Position numbers and translations under genes: made by a program. A DNA stretch of 64,000 nucleotides from Micromonospora sp. WMMA1947 (GTDB lineage: Bacteria; Actinomycetota; Actinomycetes; Mycobacteriales; Micromonosporaceae): assembly GCF_027497355.1 (NCBI RefSeq), contig NZ_CP114909.1, positions 5,537,001 to 5,601,000 on the forward strand, written 5' to 3'. A model generated the notes under the pieces. It saw only the letters and a program-made list of their open reading frames with translations, made no database searches and was not told the origin of the DNA. Shown here piece after piece: positions 1 to 8,349 of this stretch (its first letter is position 1; each line of letters opens with the position of its first letter).

Positions 1-1005
1 CTCGACATCGGCGTGCAGGACACCGGCCCCGACGGCGGCCGCTGGGCGCTCGCCACGCGCGGGGTCGACGTGACCCCGCTGAACGGCGACGACCTGGTCC
101 TGCTCTGGACCGTACGCGGCGCCCCGCACCTCTACCGCCGCCCCGACGTGGGCGCGGTGGCCGCTGCGGTCGAGCCGTTCTCCGACGCCGACGCGGGCAA
201 GCGCATCTACGACGCGGCGAAGCCGTTGAAGGCCGCCGGCATCGGCATCCTCGACGCGCTCGACGAGGTGGCCGCGCGAATGCGGGAGATCGTCCGCAAG
301 CCGACCGTCAAGGGCGAGGTCTCCGGCCGCCTCGCGGAGATGATGCCCGAGCCCTACCTGCGGCACTGCCGGCCGTGCGACGCGACCCACCTCTACGAGA
401 TGCCGTTCCGGCTCGCCGCCGTACGCGCCGGGCTGGAGCTGCGGCTCGACACGTCACCGCCGGTCCTGGAACGCATCCGCGCCTTCCGTCCGGCCGCCGC
501 GGCCGGCGACCGGTTCGAGCTCATCCGCGCCTACCTTCGGCTGCTCGGCCCGGCCACGCCCAAGCACGTCGCCGACTACCTCGACGCCCCGGTCAAGGAG
601 GTCAAGGGCCGCTGGCCGCACGACGCGGTCGAGGTGAGCGTCGACGGTGAGACGCGCTGGCTGCTCGCCGACGACGAGGCGGCGCTGGCGTCGGCGGACG
701 CCACGACGACCCGCCTGCTCGGCCCGTTCGACCTGTTCCTCCAGGCGAAGGACCGGTCGACGCTGGTGCCCGACGCGGCCCGCGCCAAGGAGCTGTGGCC
801 GGTGCTGGGCCGTCCCGGAGCGGTGCTCGCCGACGGGGAGCTGGCCGGTGCCTGGCGGCCCCGCAAGTCCGGCCGGTCGTTCACCGTCGCGGTCCAGCCG
901 TGGCGCAGGCTCACCGGCAGCACCCGGGAGGCGGTGGTCGCGGAGGCCGAGCGCCTCGCCGCGTACCGGGGTGTGCCGCTCGCGGGTGTCGACTTCGCCG
1001 ACTGA
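1..1005 (+). CDS. Winged-helix DNA-binding domain protein (AlkZ/HTH_42-like), 5' truncated by window edge
   Basis: The reading frame is open from the first base, and the residues before the first possible start (GTG at 13) already match the family pattern around a conserved Gln-Asp, so the true start lies upstream. At least 330 residues are visible. The body (LRLLGPATPKHVADYL, then a threshold-like 'LLGPFDLFLQAKDR' segment) is typical of the actinobacterial winged-helix family related to the AlkZ/YcaQ glycosylases. That family includes DNA repair enzymes acting on crosslinks, but many members are uncharacterised. The gene ends five bases before the stop of a convergent methyltransferase. Family assignment is by pattern recognition; function is not proven. 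Confidence 0.7.
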   Translation, partial: LDIGVQDTGPDGGRWALATRGVDVTPLNGDDLVLLWTVRGAPHLYRRPDVGAVAAAVEPFSDADAGKRIYDAAKPLKAAGIGILDALDEVAARMREIVRKPTVKGEVSGRLAEMMPEPYLRHCRPCDATHLYEMPFRLAAVRAGLELRLDTSPPVLERIRAFRPAAAAGDRFELIRAYLRLLGPATPKHVADYLDAPVKEVKGRWPHDAVEVSVDGETRWLLADDEAALASADATTTRLLGPFDLFLQAKDRSTLVPDAARAKELWPVLGRPGAVLADGELAGAWRPRKSGRSFTVAVQPWRRLTGSTREAVVAEAERLAAYRGVPLAGVDFAD

Positions 1006-1009
1006 CCGC

Positions 1010-1774
1010 CTAGCGCGTCCGCCCGATCGCCGTCCAGGCCGACGCCGGGACCTCCACCGGCCACCGTTCGCCGAGAAGTGACGCGCACCTGTCGCGCAAC
1101 GCCACGCGGCCCGCCGCGTCGAGCCGCTGGACGTGGTCCCCGGCCGGGCCCACACCGAGCGTGTACGGCTCCCACCACTGGTCGAAGCTCGCGAAACGTG
1201 TCCGGACGGTGAGCACGGAGGACCGCACGTCCCGCAGCCCGGCGGCGGTGAACAGCTCGGCGAGGTGCTCTTCCCGCGCCCCGGCGAGCCCTGACTCGTC
1301 GTGCGCATCCGAGTCGAGCGACCGGACCGCCTGCCAGAACACGGTCAGCGGCCCACGCCCACCGGCGTGGTCCCACACGCAGGCCGCCACCACACCCCCG
1401 GGTCGGGTCACCCGGCCCATCTCCCGCAGCCCGGCTACCGGGTCCGTCATGAAGTGCACGACGAGCTGAGCGAGGGTGACATCGAAGCCGCCGTCGGGGA
1501 ACGGCAGCAGCTCGGCCGACGCCCGCCGGACATCGGCCCCCGGCAAACGCACCCGGGCCGCCTCGACGAACGGCGCCGACGGGTCGACGGCCGACACCGC
1601 CTCGGGCCCCAGCCGTGCCACCAGCTCCGCGGTCAACGCTCCGGTGCCGCAGCCGACATCAAGCGCCCGCTGCCCCGGCGTGACACCCGCGGCGTCGGCG
1701 AAGCGCACCGCCAGCGCCTCGGCGAATCGGCCCATGGACCGGCCGTACGCGTCCGCGCCGACGTCGAATCCCAC
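1010..1774 (-). CDS. Class I SAM-dependent methyltransferase
   Basis: A 254-residue protein with the glycine-rich SAM-binding motif DVGCGTG at residues 39-45, followed by an acidic residue on the second strand (AVDPS). A Methyltransf_11-type C-terminal half (MGRVTRPGGVVAACVWD) follows. Substrate unknown; this fold acts on small molecules in most actinobacterial paralogs. The GTG start at 1774 is supported by TAGCCT exactly six bases upstream (minus strand), which suggests a leaderless transcript. It is convergent with the preceding gene and diverges from the nucleotide-binding gene at 1812. Confidence 0.85.
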   Translation of the reverse strand: MGFDVGADAYGRSMGRFAEALAVRFADAAGVTPGQRALDVGCGTGALTAELVARLGPEAVSAVDPSAPFVEAARVRLPGADVRRASAELLPFPDGGFDVTLAQLVVHFMTDPVAGLREMGRVTRPGGVVAACVWDHAGGRGPLTVFWQAVRSLDSDAHDESGLAGAREEHLAELFTAAGLRDVRSSVLTVRTRFASFDQWWEPYTLGVGPAGDHVQRLDAAGRVALRDRCASLLGERWPVEVPASAWTAIGRTR

Positions 1775-1811
1775 CGCGCCAGGCTAGCCGCCCACTGGCA
1801 CGATCACCGTC

Positions 1812-2366
1812 ATGATTGTCTGGCTCAACGGCGCGTTCGGCGTCGGCAAGACGACCACGGCACGGCTGCTCACGGACGCGCTGCCGGGCGCGCGGCTGTT
1901 CGACCCGGAGTTCCTCGGCTCGATGCTCACCGCGTTCGTCACCCCGCCGACCGGCGACTTCCAGGACCTGCCACTGTGGCGTCACCTCGTCGTGCAGACG
2001 GTCACCGGGCTGGACCGGCACCACCCGGGCATCTGGATCGTGCCGATGAGCCTGCTCGACCCGGCGTACCGCGCGGAGATCCTCGGCGGCATCCGCACCG
2101 CCGGCGCCGACGTCCGCGAGGTGGTGCTCACGCTCCCCGAGGACCGGTTGCGTGCGCGCATCGACGCCGACCAGCTCGAGACCGGCGCACGCGGCTGGCG
2201 GCACGACCACGTCGACCGGGCCCTGGCCACGTTCGCGTCGGTGACCGACGCCCGTCTGATCGACGCCTCCGCCCCGCCCGAGCAGGTGGCCGACGCCGTC
2301 GCCGCGCACGTGCGTGCCGAAACTCGCTGTCGGGCTTCCGGACACGGTGGTACACATTCGGCGTGA
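1812..2366 (+). CDS. P-loop NTPase/kinase-like protein (TmrB-like)
   Basis: A 184-residue protein opening with a Walker A motif, GAFGVGKT, at residues 7-14. The following layout (LLDPAYRAEILGGI, LPEDRLRARIDAD) is that of small P-loop kinases related to the tunicamycin-resistance protein TmrB and the AAA_33 family. A nucleotide-dependent phosphotransfer or resistance role is possible but not shown by sequence. Its TGA overlaps the GTG of the next gene (GTGA), so the two are very likely translationally coupled. Confidence 0.7.
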   Translation: MIVWLNGAFGVGKTTTARLLTDALPGARLFDPEFLGSMLTAFVTPPTGDFQDLPLWRHLVVQTVTGLDRHHPGIWIVPMSLLDPAYRAEILGGIRTAGADVREVVLTLPEDRLRARIDADQLETGARGWRHDHVDRALATFASVTDARLIDASAPPEQVADAVAAHVRAETRCRASGHGGTHSA

Positions 2367-3133
2367 TCGAACCCCTGACGTTTTCCGATCGGCTGCGGCT
2401 GATCGACGACCGGTCGGCCGCCTTCCGGGAAGCGGTCGCCGCCGCGCCGGACCTCGACGCGCCGGTGCCGACCTGCCCCGAGTGGACGCTGTTCGACCTG
2501 GCCCGGCACATCGGCCAGGGGCGCCGCTCGTGGGCGGCCACCGTCGCCGCCGGTCCCGAGGCGTCCGGGCGGGCCGCACCCGGAGGCCCGGGCGCGCCCC
2601 GGGAGCGTACGGCGCTGCGGGACTGGCTCGCCGAGTCCACCGAGCAGCTGCTGGCCGCGCTGCGCGACGCCGGACCCGATCGTGGCTGCTGGACGTGGTG
2701 GGACACGTCGCAGTCGCCGCAGAACTGCGGCGCCGTCGCCCGACACCAGCTCCAGGAGATCGCGGTGCACACCTACGACGCCCAGCTCACCGTGGGCGCG
2801 CCGCAGCCGCTGCCGGTCGAGGTGGCCCTCGACGGCGTGGCGGACTTCCTGTTCACCTGCTGCGCGACCACGGTGCCGTGGCCGTACGAGCCGGCCGTCC
2901 TCGACTACAACCTCACCGAGGGCGGATGGTGGCGCGTGCGGCTCTCCCCCGACGGCGTACGGGTCACCAACCTGCCCGCCGGAGCCGATGCGGACCCGGC
3001 CGACACCGCCGCCCGGTCCACCGCCGGTGACCTGGTCCTGGCCTTCTACGGCCGGATACCGCTGGACGCGCTCACCATCGAGGGCGACCGGCAGGTGCTC
3101 GACCGGATCGCGGCGTGGGACCCGGACGCGTAG
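2363..3133 (+). CDS. Maleylpyruvate isomerase family mycothiol-dependent enzyme
   Basis: A 256-residue protein with the DinB-like helical fold of mycothiol-dependent metalloenzymes. The metal triad expected for the family is visible: His49 in the LARHIGQG segment, then Glu132 and His136 in QLQEIAVHTYD. The PVPTCPEWTLFDL opening is diagnostic for this family (MDMPI_N). The GTG start at 2363 overlaps the stop of the upstream kinase-like gene by four bases. The reading frame is open far upstream, but only this start fits the family N-terminus. Substrate unknown. Confidence 0.85.
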   Translation: MIEPLTFSDRLRLIDDRSAAFREAVAAAPDLDAPVPTCPEWTLFDLARHIGQGRRSWAATVAAGPEASGRAAPGGPGAPRERTALRDWLAESTEQLLAALRDAGPDRGCWTWWDTSQSPQNCGAVARHQLQEIAVHTYDAQLTVGAPQPLPVEVALDGVADFLFTCCATTVPWPYEPAVLDYNLTEGGWWRVRLSPDGVRVTNLPAGADADPADTAARSTAGDLVLAFYGRIPLDALTIEGDRQVLDRIAAWDPDA

Positions 3134-3139
3134 CCGCCG

Positions 3140-3778
3140 TCACCGGTGGGCGAAGACGAATCCGCCCTCGACGTCCGGCGCGGGACGATGCGTCATCTCG
3201 GCCTCGACGGTGAAACCGGCGTCGATCAGCCAGGCCGCGACCCGCCCCGGTGGACGGCGGTGCACGTAGACGCGCATCGGGTGCCCGCCATACCCCTGTG
3301 TCTTGAGCCGGCTGCCGTCACCGGCGTGGAATCCGAGCAGCACGGCGCCGCCGGGCCGCAGCACCCGGTGGAATCCGGCGAGGACGGCGGGCACCTCGTC
3401 GTCCGGGACGTGGATCAGGGAGAACCAGGCGAGCAACCCGGTCAGGCACTCGTCGGTGAGGTCCAGACGGGTCATCGAGCCCACCTCGAAGCGGACGCCC
3501 GGGTGGTCGCGCCGCGCCAGGTCGATCATCGCCGGTGACAGGTCGATGCCGAACGCGCTCAAGCCCAGATCGTGCAGGTGCCGGGTGATCCGGCCCGGTC
3601 CGCAGCCGACGTCTGCGACCGGGCCGCTCCCCCGCGCCCGGACCAGCTCGGCGAAGAGCGCGAGGATGCCGCGCTGGAACGGCTCGTTCGCCAGGGCATC
3701 ACGCAGCAGGTCGGCGTAACTGGACGCCACCGTGTCGTAGGAGGTGCGGGTGTCGTCCAGCCAGCTGGGATCGCTCAC
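3140..3778 (-). CDS. Class I SAM-dependent methyltransferase
   Basis: A 212-residue methyltransferase with ADVGCGPG at residues 55-62, FGIDLS for the second strand acid, and the LRPGGAVLLGFH post-motif. The frame is open further upstream, but the GTG at 3778 (protein beginning SDPSWLDD) gives a normal family N-terminus. It converges on the mycothiol enzyme (six bases apart) and diverges from another methyltransferase at 3830. Substrate unknown. Confidence 0.8.
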   Translation of the reverse strand: MSDPSWLDDTRTSYDTVASSYADLLRDALANEPFQRGILALFAELVRARGSGPVADVGCGPGRITRHLHDLGLSAFGIDLSPAMIDLARRDHPGVRFEVGSMTRLDLTDECLTGLLAWFSLIHVPDDEVPAVLAGFHRVLRPGGAVLLGFHAGDGSRLKTQGYGGHPMRVYVHRRPPGRVAAWLIDAGFTVEAEMTHRPAPDVEGGFVFAHR

Positions 3779-3829
3779 GCCGCGCACGATAGCCGCGAAC
3801 GAACGGGCGACAGTGGGAGGATGGTCGGC

Positions 3830-4633
3830 ATGCCAGGTCGTGCGTTGAGCTTCGGAGCGGCCGCGCAGGCGTACGAGCGTTTCCGGCCCGGCTATCCCGA
3901 GGAACTGGCCGACCTGGTGCTGGCGTACGCGGGCCGCCCGATCCGGACCGCCCTGGAGATCGGCGCCGGGACCGGCAAGGCGACCCGGCTGTTCGCCCGG
4001 CGCGGCATCGCGGTCACCGCCACCGACCCGGACCCCGCGATGCTCGCCGAACTGCGCCGGCACGTCCCGGCCGAGGTACGGGTCCGACAGGCCGCGTTCG
4101 AGGAGTTGCCCGCCGACGAGCGCCACGACCTGGTGTACGCGGCGGCGGCGCTGCACTGGACCGACCCGGACCGACGGTGGGAGCGGATGGCCGCGCTGCT
4201 GACGCCCGGTGGCGTGTTCGCCTCGTTCGGCGGGCCGCTGCGACTGGCCGACCCGGCGCTGCGCGACGCGGTCGCCGCCGCCCGGGCCGAGTTCCTCACC
4301 GACGACGAGATCCCGTCGCCGGACGGAACGTCACCGGAGGCCGGCATGCAGTGGCCCGGCACCGAGCTGCGCGCCTCCGAGTGGTTCACCGACGTGCGGC
4401 AGGAGGTCATCGAACGGCGGATCACGACGAGTGCCGACGACTACGTCGGTCTGCTGTCGACCGTCTCGGCCTATCTCGAACTGCCGCCGCACGTACGCGA
4501 GCAGGTGTTCCGCCGCGTCGGGGACGTCCTGCCCGGCACGGTCGAGGTCACCGCCGACGTCACGGTCCACCTGGCCCGGCGGACGTCACCAGGTAGGCGG
4601 TCAGCCGGTCGGCGAGCGGGCCCGGACGACTGA
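3830..4633 (+). CDS. Class I SAM-dependent methyltransferase
   Basis: A 267-residue methyltransferase. The N-terminal LSFGAAAQAYERFRPGYP is typical of the Methyltransf_11/25 subgroup, and EIGAGTG (residues 43-49) is the SAM-binding loop. An in-frame ATG at 3821 exists, but the ATG at 3830 is better placed, nine bases after GGGAGG. The last 74 bases overlap the 3' end of the convergent hydrolase gene, so the two C-termini share DNA in opposite frames. Confidence 0.8.
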   Translation: MPGRALSFGAAAQAYERFRPGYPEELADLVLAYAGRPIRTALEIGAGTGKATRLFARRGIAVTATDPDPAMLAELRRHVPAEVRVRQAAFEELPADERHDLVYAAAALHWTDPDRRWERMAALLTPGGVFASFGGPLRLADPALRDAVAAARAEFLTDDEIPSPDGTSPEAGMQWPGTELRASEWFTDVRQEVIERRITTSADDYVGLLSTVSAYLELPPHVREQVFRRVGDVLPGTVEVTADVTVHLARRTSPGRRSAGRRAGPDD

Positions 4634-5225
4634 GCGCCATCGCGTGGCCGCCGTCGATCTCGTCCGGCACCACGCCGAGCCGGTCGGCGGCCACCCGGCG
4701 TTGGAAGTCGGCGGGGAAGAACCGGTCGTCGCGGCCGATCAGCACCGCCGTCGGCACGGCCGGCCAACTGGCCAAGGGCCACGGCTCGTCCCACTCAGCG
4801 CTGACCTGCTGCCGGCCGTGCGCGGGCGCCTCGGCGACGATCTCGGGCGGCACGCCGTTGTAGAACTGCTGCTCCTCGCTGAGCCCTTCCGGCTCGCGGT
4901 AGCCGGTGTTGCCCCACCAGTCCCCCGGCTTCTCACCGGGCCGCGGAATCATCGGGGTGAGCAGGACCAGCTGCCGCACCGGCAGCCGGTCGGCGACCAG
5001 CGGTGCGGTGAACGCGCCGTACGAGTGCCCGACCACCACGAGGTCGTCGCGATCGCCGACGGCGTCGACCACCGCCTGGCGGAAGTCGGCGAACCCCGCC
5101 GACCGGTCGCCGATCGGCAGCTCCGGCACCACCGCGTCGTGACCCCGGGCGGCCAGCTCGGGAACCAGCAGATGCCAGTCCCACGCGCTGCCCCCGCCAC
5201 CGTGGATGAGCACGAACGTCGTCAT
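4560..5225 (-). CDS. Alpha/beta hydrolase
   Basis: A 221-residue alpha/beta hydrolase fold protein. The oxyanion-hole region LIHGGGGSAW is near residue 6, the nucleophile elbow GHSYG has Ser68, the acidic residue sits in LIGRDDRFFP, and the catalytic His is in IDGGHAMALSRP. Length and pattern match small esterase-like hydrolases (EstC/AB_hydrolase_6 type). The frame remains open upstream, but ATG 5225 begins the conserved MTTFVLIHGGG. It overlaps the methyltransferase 3' end by 74 bases. Confidence 0.85.
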   Translation of the reverse strand: MTTFVLIHGGGGSAWDWHLLVPELAARGHDAVVPELPIGDRSAGFADFRQAVVDAVGDRDDLVVVGHSYGAFTAPLVADRLPVRQLVLLTPMIPRPGEKPGDWWGNTGYREPEGLSEEQQFYNGVPPEIVAEAPAHGRQQVSAEWDEPWPLASWPAVPTAVLIGRDDRFFPADFQRRVAADRLGVVPDEIDGGHAMALSRPGPLADRLTAYLVTSAGPGGP

Positions 5226-5265
5226 GCCCGGGACCCTCCCACACGGGTACGACATGCGGTGGCCG

Positions 5266-6240
5266 TCAGTGCGGAAATGCCCGCGGGATCCGGGTGGCCC
5301 GCAGCTCGTCGCGGAACGCCTCGATGCGGGTGATGACCTGACGCCGCCCGATCGTGTTCTCGATCCGGTCGAGGTAGAGGCAGCGGGCGGCGAGCCGGGG
5401 CAGGTCGACGGAGAAGTAGATCGCCATGAGGGGGTTGACGAACAGGTCGCCGTGGCCGGTACGCCGGCTGAACCGTACGTCTCCGCACGCGCCGCCGGTG
5501 GCGGCGGCGATCTGCCCCTGGACGATGCTCGGCCGGTGCGGGGTGGCGGCCTGGGCCTGCGCGACCGCCTCGCGGTAGAGCACCGCCTCACGGCTGGAGC
5601 CCGGAATGGACAGCGCGCCGAGGTAGCCGCCCTCCCGGTCGAGCGCGGCCAGGTTCTCCAGCACCTCGACGTGGTTGACGCCGTCGTGCGCGTCGATGCC
5701 GAACCCGAGGCTGCTCACCAGCCGGATCGGCACGTCCAGCCCGGCCACGGCGGCCAGGCTGGTGATGTCCTCCACCGGGGTGCCCAGGCCGCTCTCGTCA
5801 CCGCGCAACAGGATGTCGGTGCCGCCGTCGACGAGCACGATCGCGTCGAGGTCGAGCCGGTCGACCAAGTGCCGGTACGCCTCACGAAGCGGCTGCACGC
5901 CCAGCGGCGGGAAGGCGTACACGGTCGACGGCAGGTCCCGGCCCGCCAGCCAGCGGGCCAGGTGCGCCTCCGGGAAGTACCAGTCCGGGCTGAGGGTGTC
6001 CGGCCGGATCGCCGCCACGTGCTCGTCCACCCACACCTGCCGGTCGAGCAGTTCCAGCTCCGAGAAGGAGAGGCTGGCCAGGTGCACCCGCTTGCCGGCC
6101 TGCCACAGCGCCAGCGCCAGCGGCAGGCCGGCGTACACGTCGAAGCCGCCACCGGCACCCGCGATCAGGACGTCACGTGCCGGGGCCAGGGCGGCGAACA
6201 ACGGCGGAACGGCCAAGGTGTACGCGGCGGTGTCGGTCAC
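5266..6240 (-). CDS. DUF1152 domain protein
   Basis: A 324-residue protein. It has a nucleotide-binding-like GAGGGFD at residues 28-34, then KRVHLASLSFSELELL and the acidic IVLVDGGTDILLRGDE segment, all characteristic of the DUF1152 family. Molecular function is unknown; the fold suggests an NAD(P)- or nucleotide-binding enzyme, which is inference. It stands alone between two genes on the same strand, with 84 bases to the upstream gene. Confidence 0.8.
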   Translation of the reverse strand: MTDTAAYTLAVPPLFAALAPARDVLIAGAGGGFDVYAGLPLALALWQAGKRVHLASLSFSELELLDRQVWVDEHVAAIRPDTLSPDWYFPEAHLARWLAGRDLPSTVYAFPPLGVQPLREAYRHLVDRLDLDAIVLVDGGTDILLRGDESGLGTPVEDITSLAAVAGLDVPIRLVSSLGFGIDAHDGVNHVEVLENLAALDREGGYLGALSIPGSSREAVLYREAVAQAQAATPHRPSIVQGQIAAATGGACGDVRFSRRTGHGDLFVNPLMAIYFSVDLPRLAARCLYLDRIENTIGRRQVITRIEAFRDELRATRIPRAFPH

Positions 6241-6324
6241 CAGATGATGATCTCCGCTCGCGTGCCGGACCGCTGCCCCGTGGGCGCCAGGTCGAGGCGC
6301 GGCCTGTGTCCGGGACCCGCTCGC

Positions 6325-6906
6325 TCAGACCGGGCGGCCGAACGTCACCGCCTCCCGGACCAGCTTCGGGGCCTTCTCCGCCAGTTGCGCGTCCGGCCGC
6401 GCGCCGAGCGCGTCGTTCACCGTGGAGAAGGCCAGCCGGAACGCGATCAGCGTGGTCGCCTCGAAGATCTCCCGGTCGCTCAGGCCGGCGTCGCGCAGGC
6501 GTTGCGCGTCCGCCTCGGTGGTGGCGTTCGGGTCCGTCACGACCCGGCGGGCCCAGTCGGCCAGCGCCGTCTCCCGCTCGGACAGGTCCGCCTCGTCGCC
6601 GCGCAGGACCCCGGCGGCGGTCGCCTCGTCGCTCATCCCGGCCAGCCGGGCGCCCCAGGCCAGCGAGCAGTACGAGTCGCCGCGCGCGGCGGCGGTGGCG
6701 GCGACCAGGACGGCCACCTCCCGCGAGGACAACGTGGACTCGGACAGCAGTTCGGTGCGCGTGTTCTGGAAGGACATCAGCACGTCGGGTCGCCAGCACC
6801 AGACGCGGGTGAGGTTGTTCACGTAGCCGTCGGCGGCGAGGTCGTCCTCGTACGCGGCTTTCGCCGCCGGGCTCTGCGGCGGTTCGGGGAGGAAGGCGGG
6901 ATTCAT
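6325..6906 (-). CDS. Carboxymuconolactone decarboxylase/AhpD-like protein
   Basis: A 193-residue all-helical protein of the CMD/AhpD superfamily. The segment GDSYCSLAWGARLAG carries only one Cys of the usual CxxC pair plus the general-acid region, and LSDREIFEATTLIAFRLAF is the typical C-terminal helix pair of peroxidase-related CMD proteins. Because the CxxC is not complete, classical AhpD peroxidase chemistry is doubtful. ATG 6906 is preceded by CAGACT at the leaderless spacing. Confidence 0.7.
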   Translation of the reverse strand: MNPAFLPEPPQSPAAKAAYEDDLAADGYVNNLTRVWCWRPDVLMSFQNTRTELLSESTLSSREVAVLVAATAAARGDSYCSLAWGARLAGMSDEATAAGVLRGDEADLSERETALADWARRVVTDPNATTEADAQRLRDAGLSDREIFEATTLIAFRLAFSTVNDALGARPDAQLAEKAPKLVREAVTFGRPV

Positions 6907-6969
6907 GCGGGCAGTCTGCGCCACCCGGGCGCCCCCCCACTGGCTGATCAACGACAGTACGATCCGCTG

Positions 6970-7626
6970 ATGATCCGTGCGGTCTTCTTCGACGTGGGCG
7001 GGACGATCCTCGACGAGACGCGCGAGTTCGCGACCTGGGCGGACTGGCTGGGCGTTCCCCGGCACACGTTCTCCGCCGTCTTCGGCGCGGTGATCGCCCG
7101 GGGCCTGGACTACCAGGAGGTGTTCCGGGCGTTCCGGCCGGACTTCGACCTCACCGCCGAACTGACGCGCCGGGTCGCCGCCGGTGACCCGGAGTCGTTC
7201 GGCGCCGACGACCTCTACCCGGACGCGCGGGCCTGCCTGGCCGCCCTGCGGGAGCAGGGCCTGCGCGTCGGTCTGGCCGGCAACCAGCCGGAGCACGCCG
7301 AGGCGACGCTGCGGGCGCTGGACCTGCCGGTGGACGTCATCGGCACGTCGGCGGCCTGGGGCGTGGCGAAACCGGCGCCGGAGTTCTTCGACCGGGTCGT
7401 CCGCGAGGGCGGCGGCGACGCGTCCGCGATCCTGTACGTCGGTGACCGGCCGGACAACGACGCCGCGCCCGCGATGGCCGCCGGCATGTCGGCGTGCCTG
7501 ATCCGGCGCGGCCCGTGGGGGCACATCCTCGACATGCCGGACGTGGCCGACCGGTGCCTGTTCCGTATCGACTCGCTGGACGAGCTGCCGGCCCTGGTCG
7601 CACGGCACAACGCGGCGGCCGGCTAG
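6970..7626 (+). CDS. HAD family hydrolase
   Basis: A 218-residue haloacid-dehalogenase-type hydrolase. Motif I is FFDVGGT with nucleophile Asp8; its usual second Asp is Gly, as in some dehalogenase or phosphatase subgroups. Motif II is in GLAGNQ, the motif III Lys is in GVAKPAPEFF, and motif IV is VGDRPDND. TACGAT six bases before ATG 6970 supports a leaderless start. The TAG stop is shared with the convergent gene's stop (CTAG, four-base overlap). Confidence 0.85.
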   Translation: MIRAVFFDVGGTILDETREFATWADWLGVPRHTFSAVFGAVIARGLDYQEVFRAFRPDFDLTAELTRRVAAGDPESFGADDLYPDARACLAALREQGLRVGLAGNQPEHAEATLRALDLPVDVIGTSAAWGVAKPAPEFFDRVVREGGGDASAILYVGDRPDNDAAPAMAAGMSACLIRRGPWGHILDMPDVADRCLFRIDSLDELPALVARHNAAAG

Positions 7627-8288
7627 GCCGGGGCCTCGGCGAAGACCGAGACCCGGGTGCGGTGGTGGTGCGGTGACTCGATCTCGTCGACCACCGCCAC
7701 CGCCAGATCGGCGTACGACAGGTACGCCGACGCCGGGGCCTGCTCGCCGCCGAGGCGGTACCGGCCGGTGCGGGGGCCGCCCACGTCCAGCGCGGCGGGC
7801 GGGGTGAGCACGAGCCAGTCGACAGGGGTGTCCGCCGCGCGGAGCCGGTCCAGGCCGGCGGCGTGGCTGAGCGCGAACGGCCGCAACTCGGCGGGCAGAA
7901 CGGCCGGGTCGTCGTAGAGGGGCCGGCCACGCGCGTCGGTGAGCGTGGCGAACAGGCCGATCGCCACGAGCCGGGGCACGGCTGCGCGGGCCAGGCCGTG
8001 CAGCAGCGCGTCGGCCGCCCGGACGAAGAACTCCGGATCGAGGCCGGCGGCGGCGAGTGCCTCCGGACCGGACGCCGGGCTGACCGCGTGGACGACGGCG
8101 TCGTGCCCGTACCCGATGGAGGTGACCGTCTCCGGGTCGGTGACGTCGCCGCGTACCGCGGAGGTGAGGTCGGGATGGCGGGCGGGGTCGCGGACGACGG
8201 CGGTGACGCGGTGGCCGCGGCGGTGGGCCTCGGCGGTGATCGCGCGGCCGGCCCGCCCGCCCGCGCCGAAGACGACGATGCTGGTCAT
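7623..8288 (-). CDS. NAD(P)-binding atypical short-chain dehydrogenase (NmrA/YwnB-like)
   Basis: A 221-residue Rossmann protein with N-terminal VVFGAGGRAG (residues 5-14), AVVRDPARHPD, and the GDVTDPETV acidic segment typical of NAD(P)H-binding atypical SDRs. No YxxxK active site is evident, so it may be a redox sensor or reductase. TAGCGT lies six bases before the ATG on the minus strand. It is divergent from an HxlR regulator, 61 bases away, which makes it the likely target of that regulator by the usual HxlR-oxidoreductase layout. Confidence 0.8.
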   Translation of the reverse strand: MTSIVVFGAGGRAGRAITAEAHRRGHRVTAVVRDPARHPDLTSAVRGDVTDPETVTSIGYGHDAVVHAVSPASGPEALAAAGLDPEFFVRAADALLHGLARAAVPRLVAIGLFATLTDARGRPLYDDPAVLPAELRPFALSHAAGLDRLRAADTPVDWLVLTPPAALDVGGPRTGRYRLGGEQAPASAYLSYADLAVAVVDEIESPHHHRTRVSVFAEAPA

Positions 8289-8349
8289 GGCGCGACGCTA
8301 GAGCGCCGGATGCCGGTTACCGCAACGGTACCGGCGTTACGCTCGGGCG

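Noticed and set aside
5206..7626. An 806-codon plus-strand frame
   Set aside because: Its first two thirds are antisense to DUF1152 and CMD genes; only the HAD hydrolase from 6970 is real.
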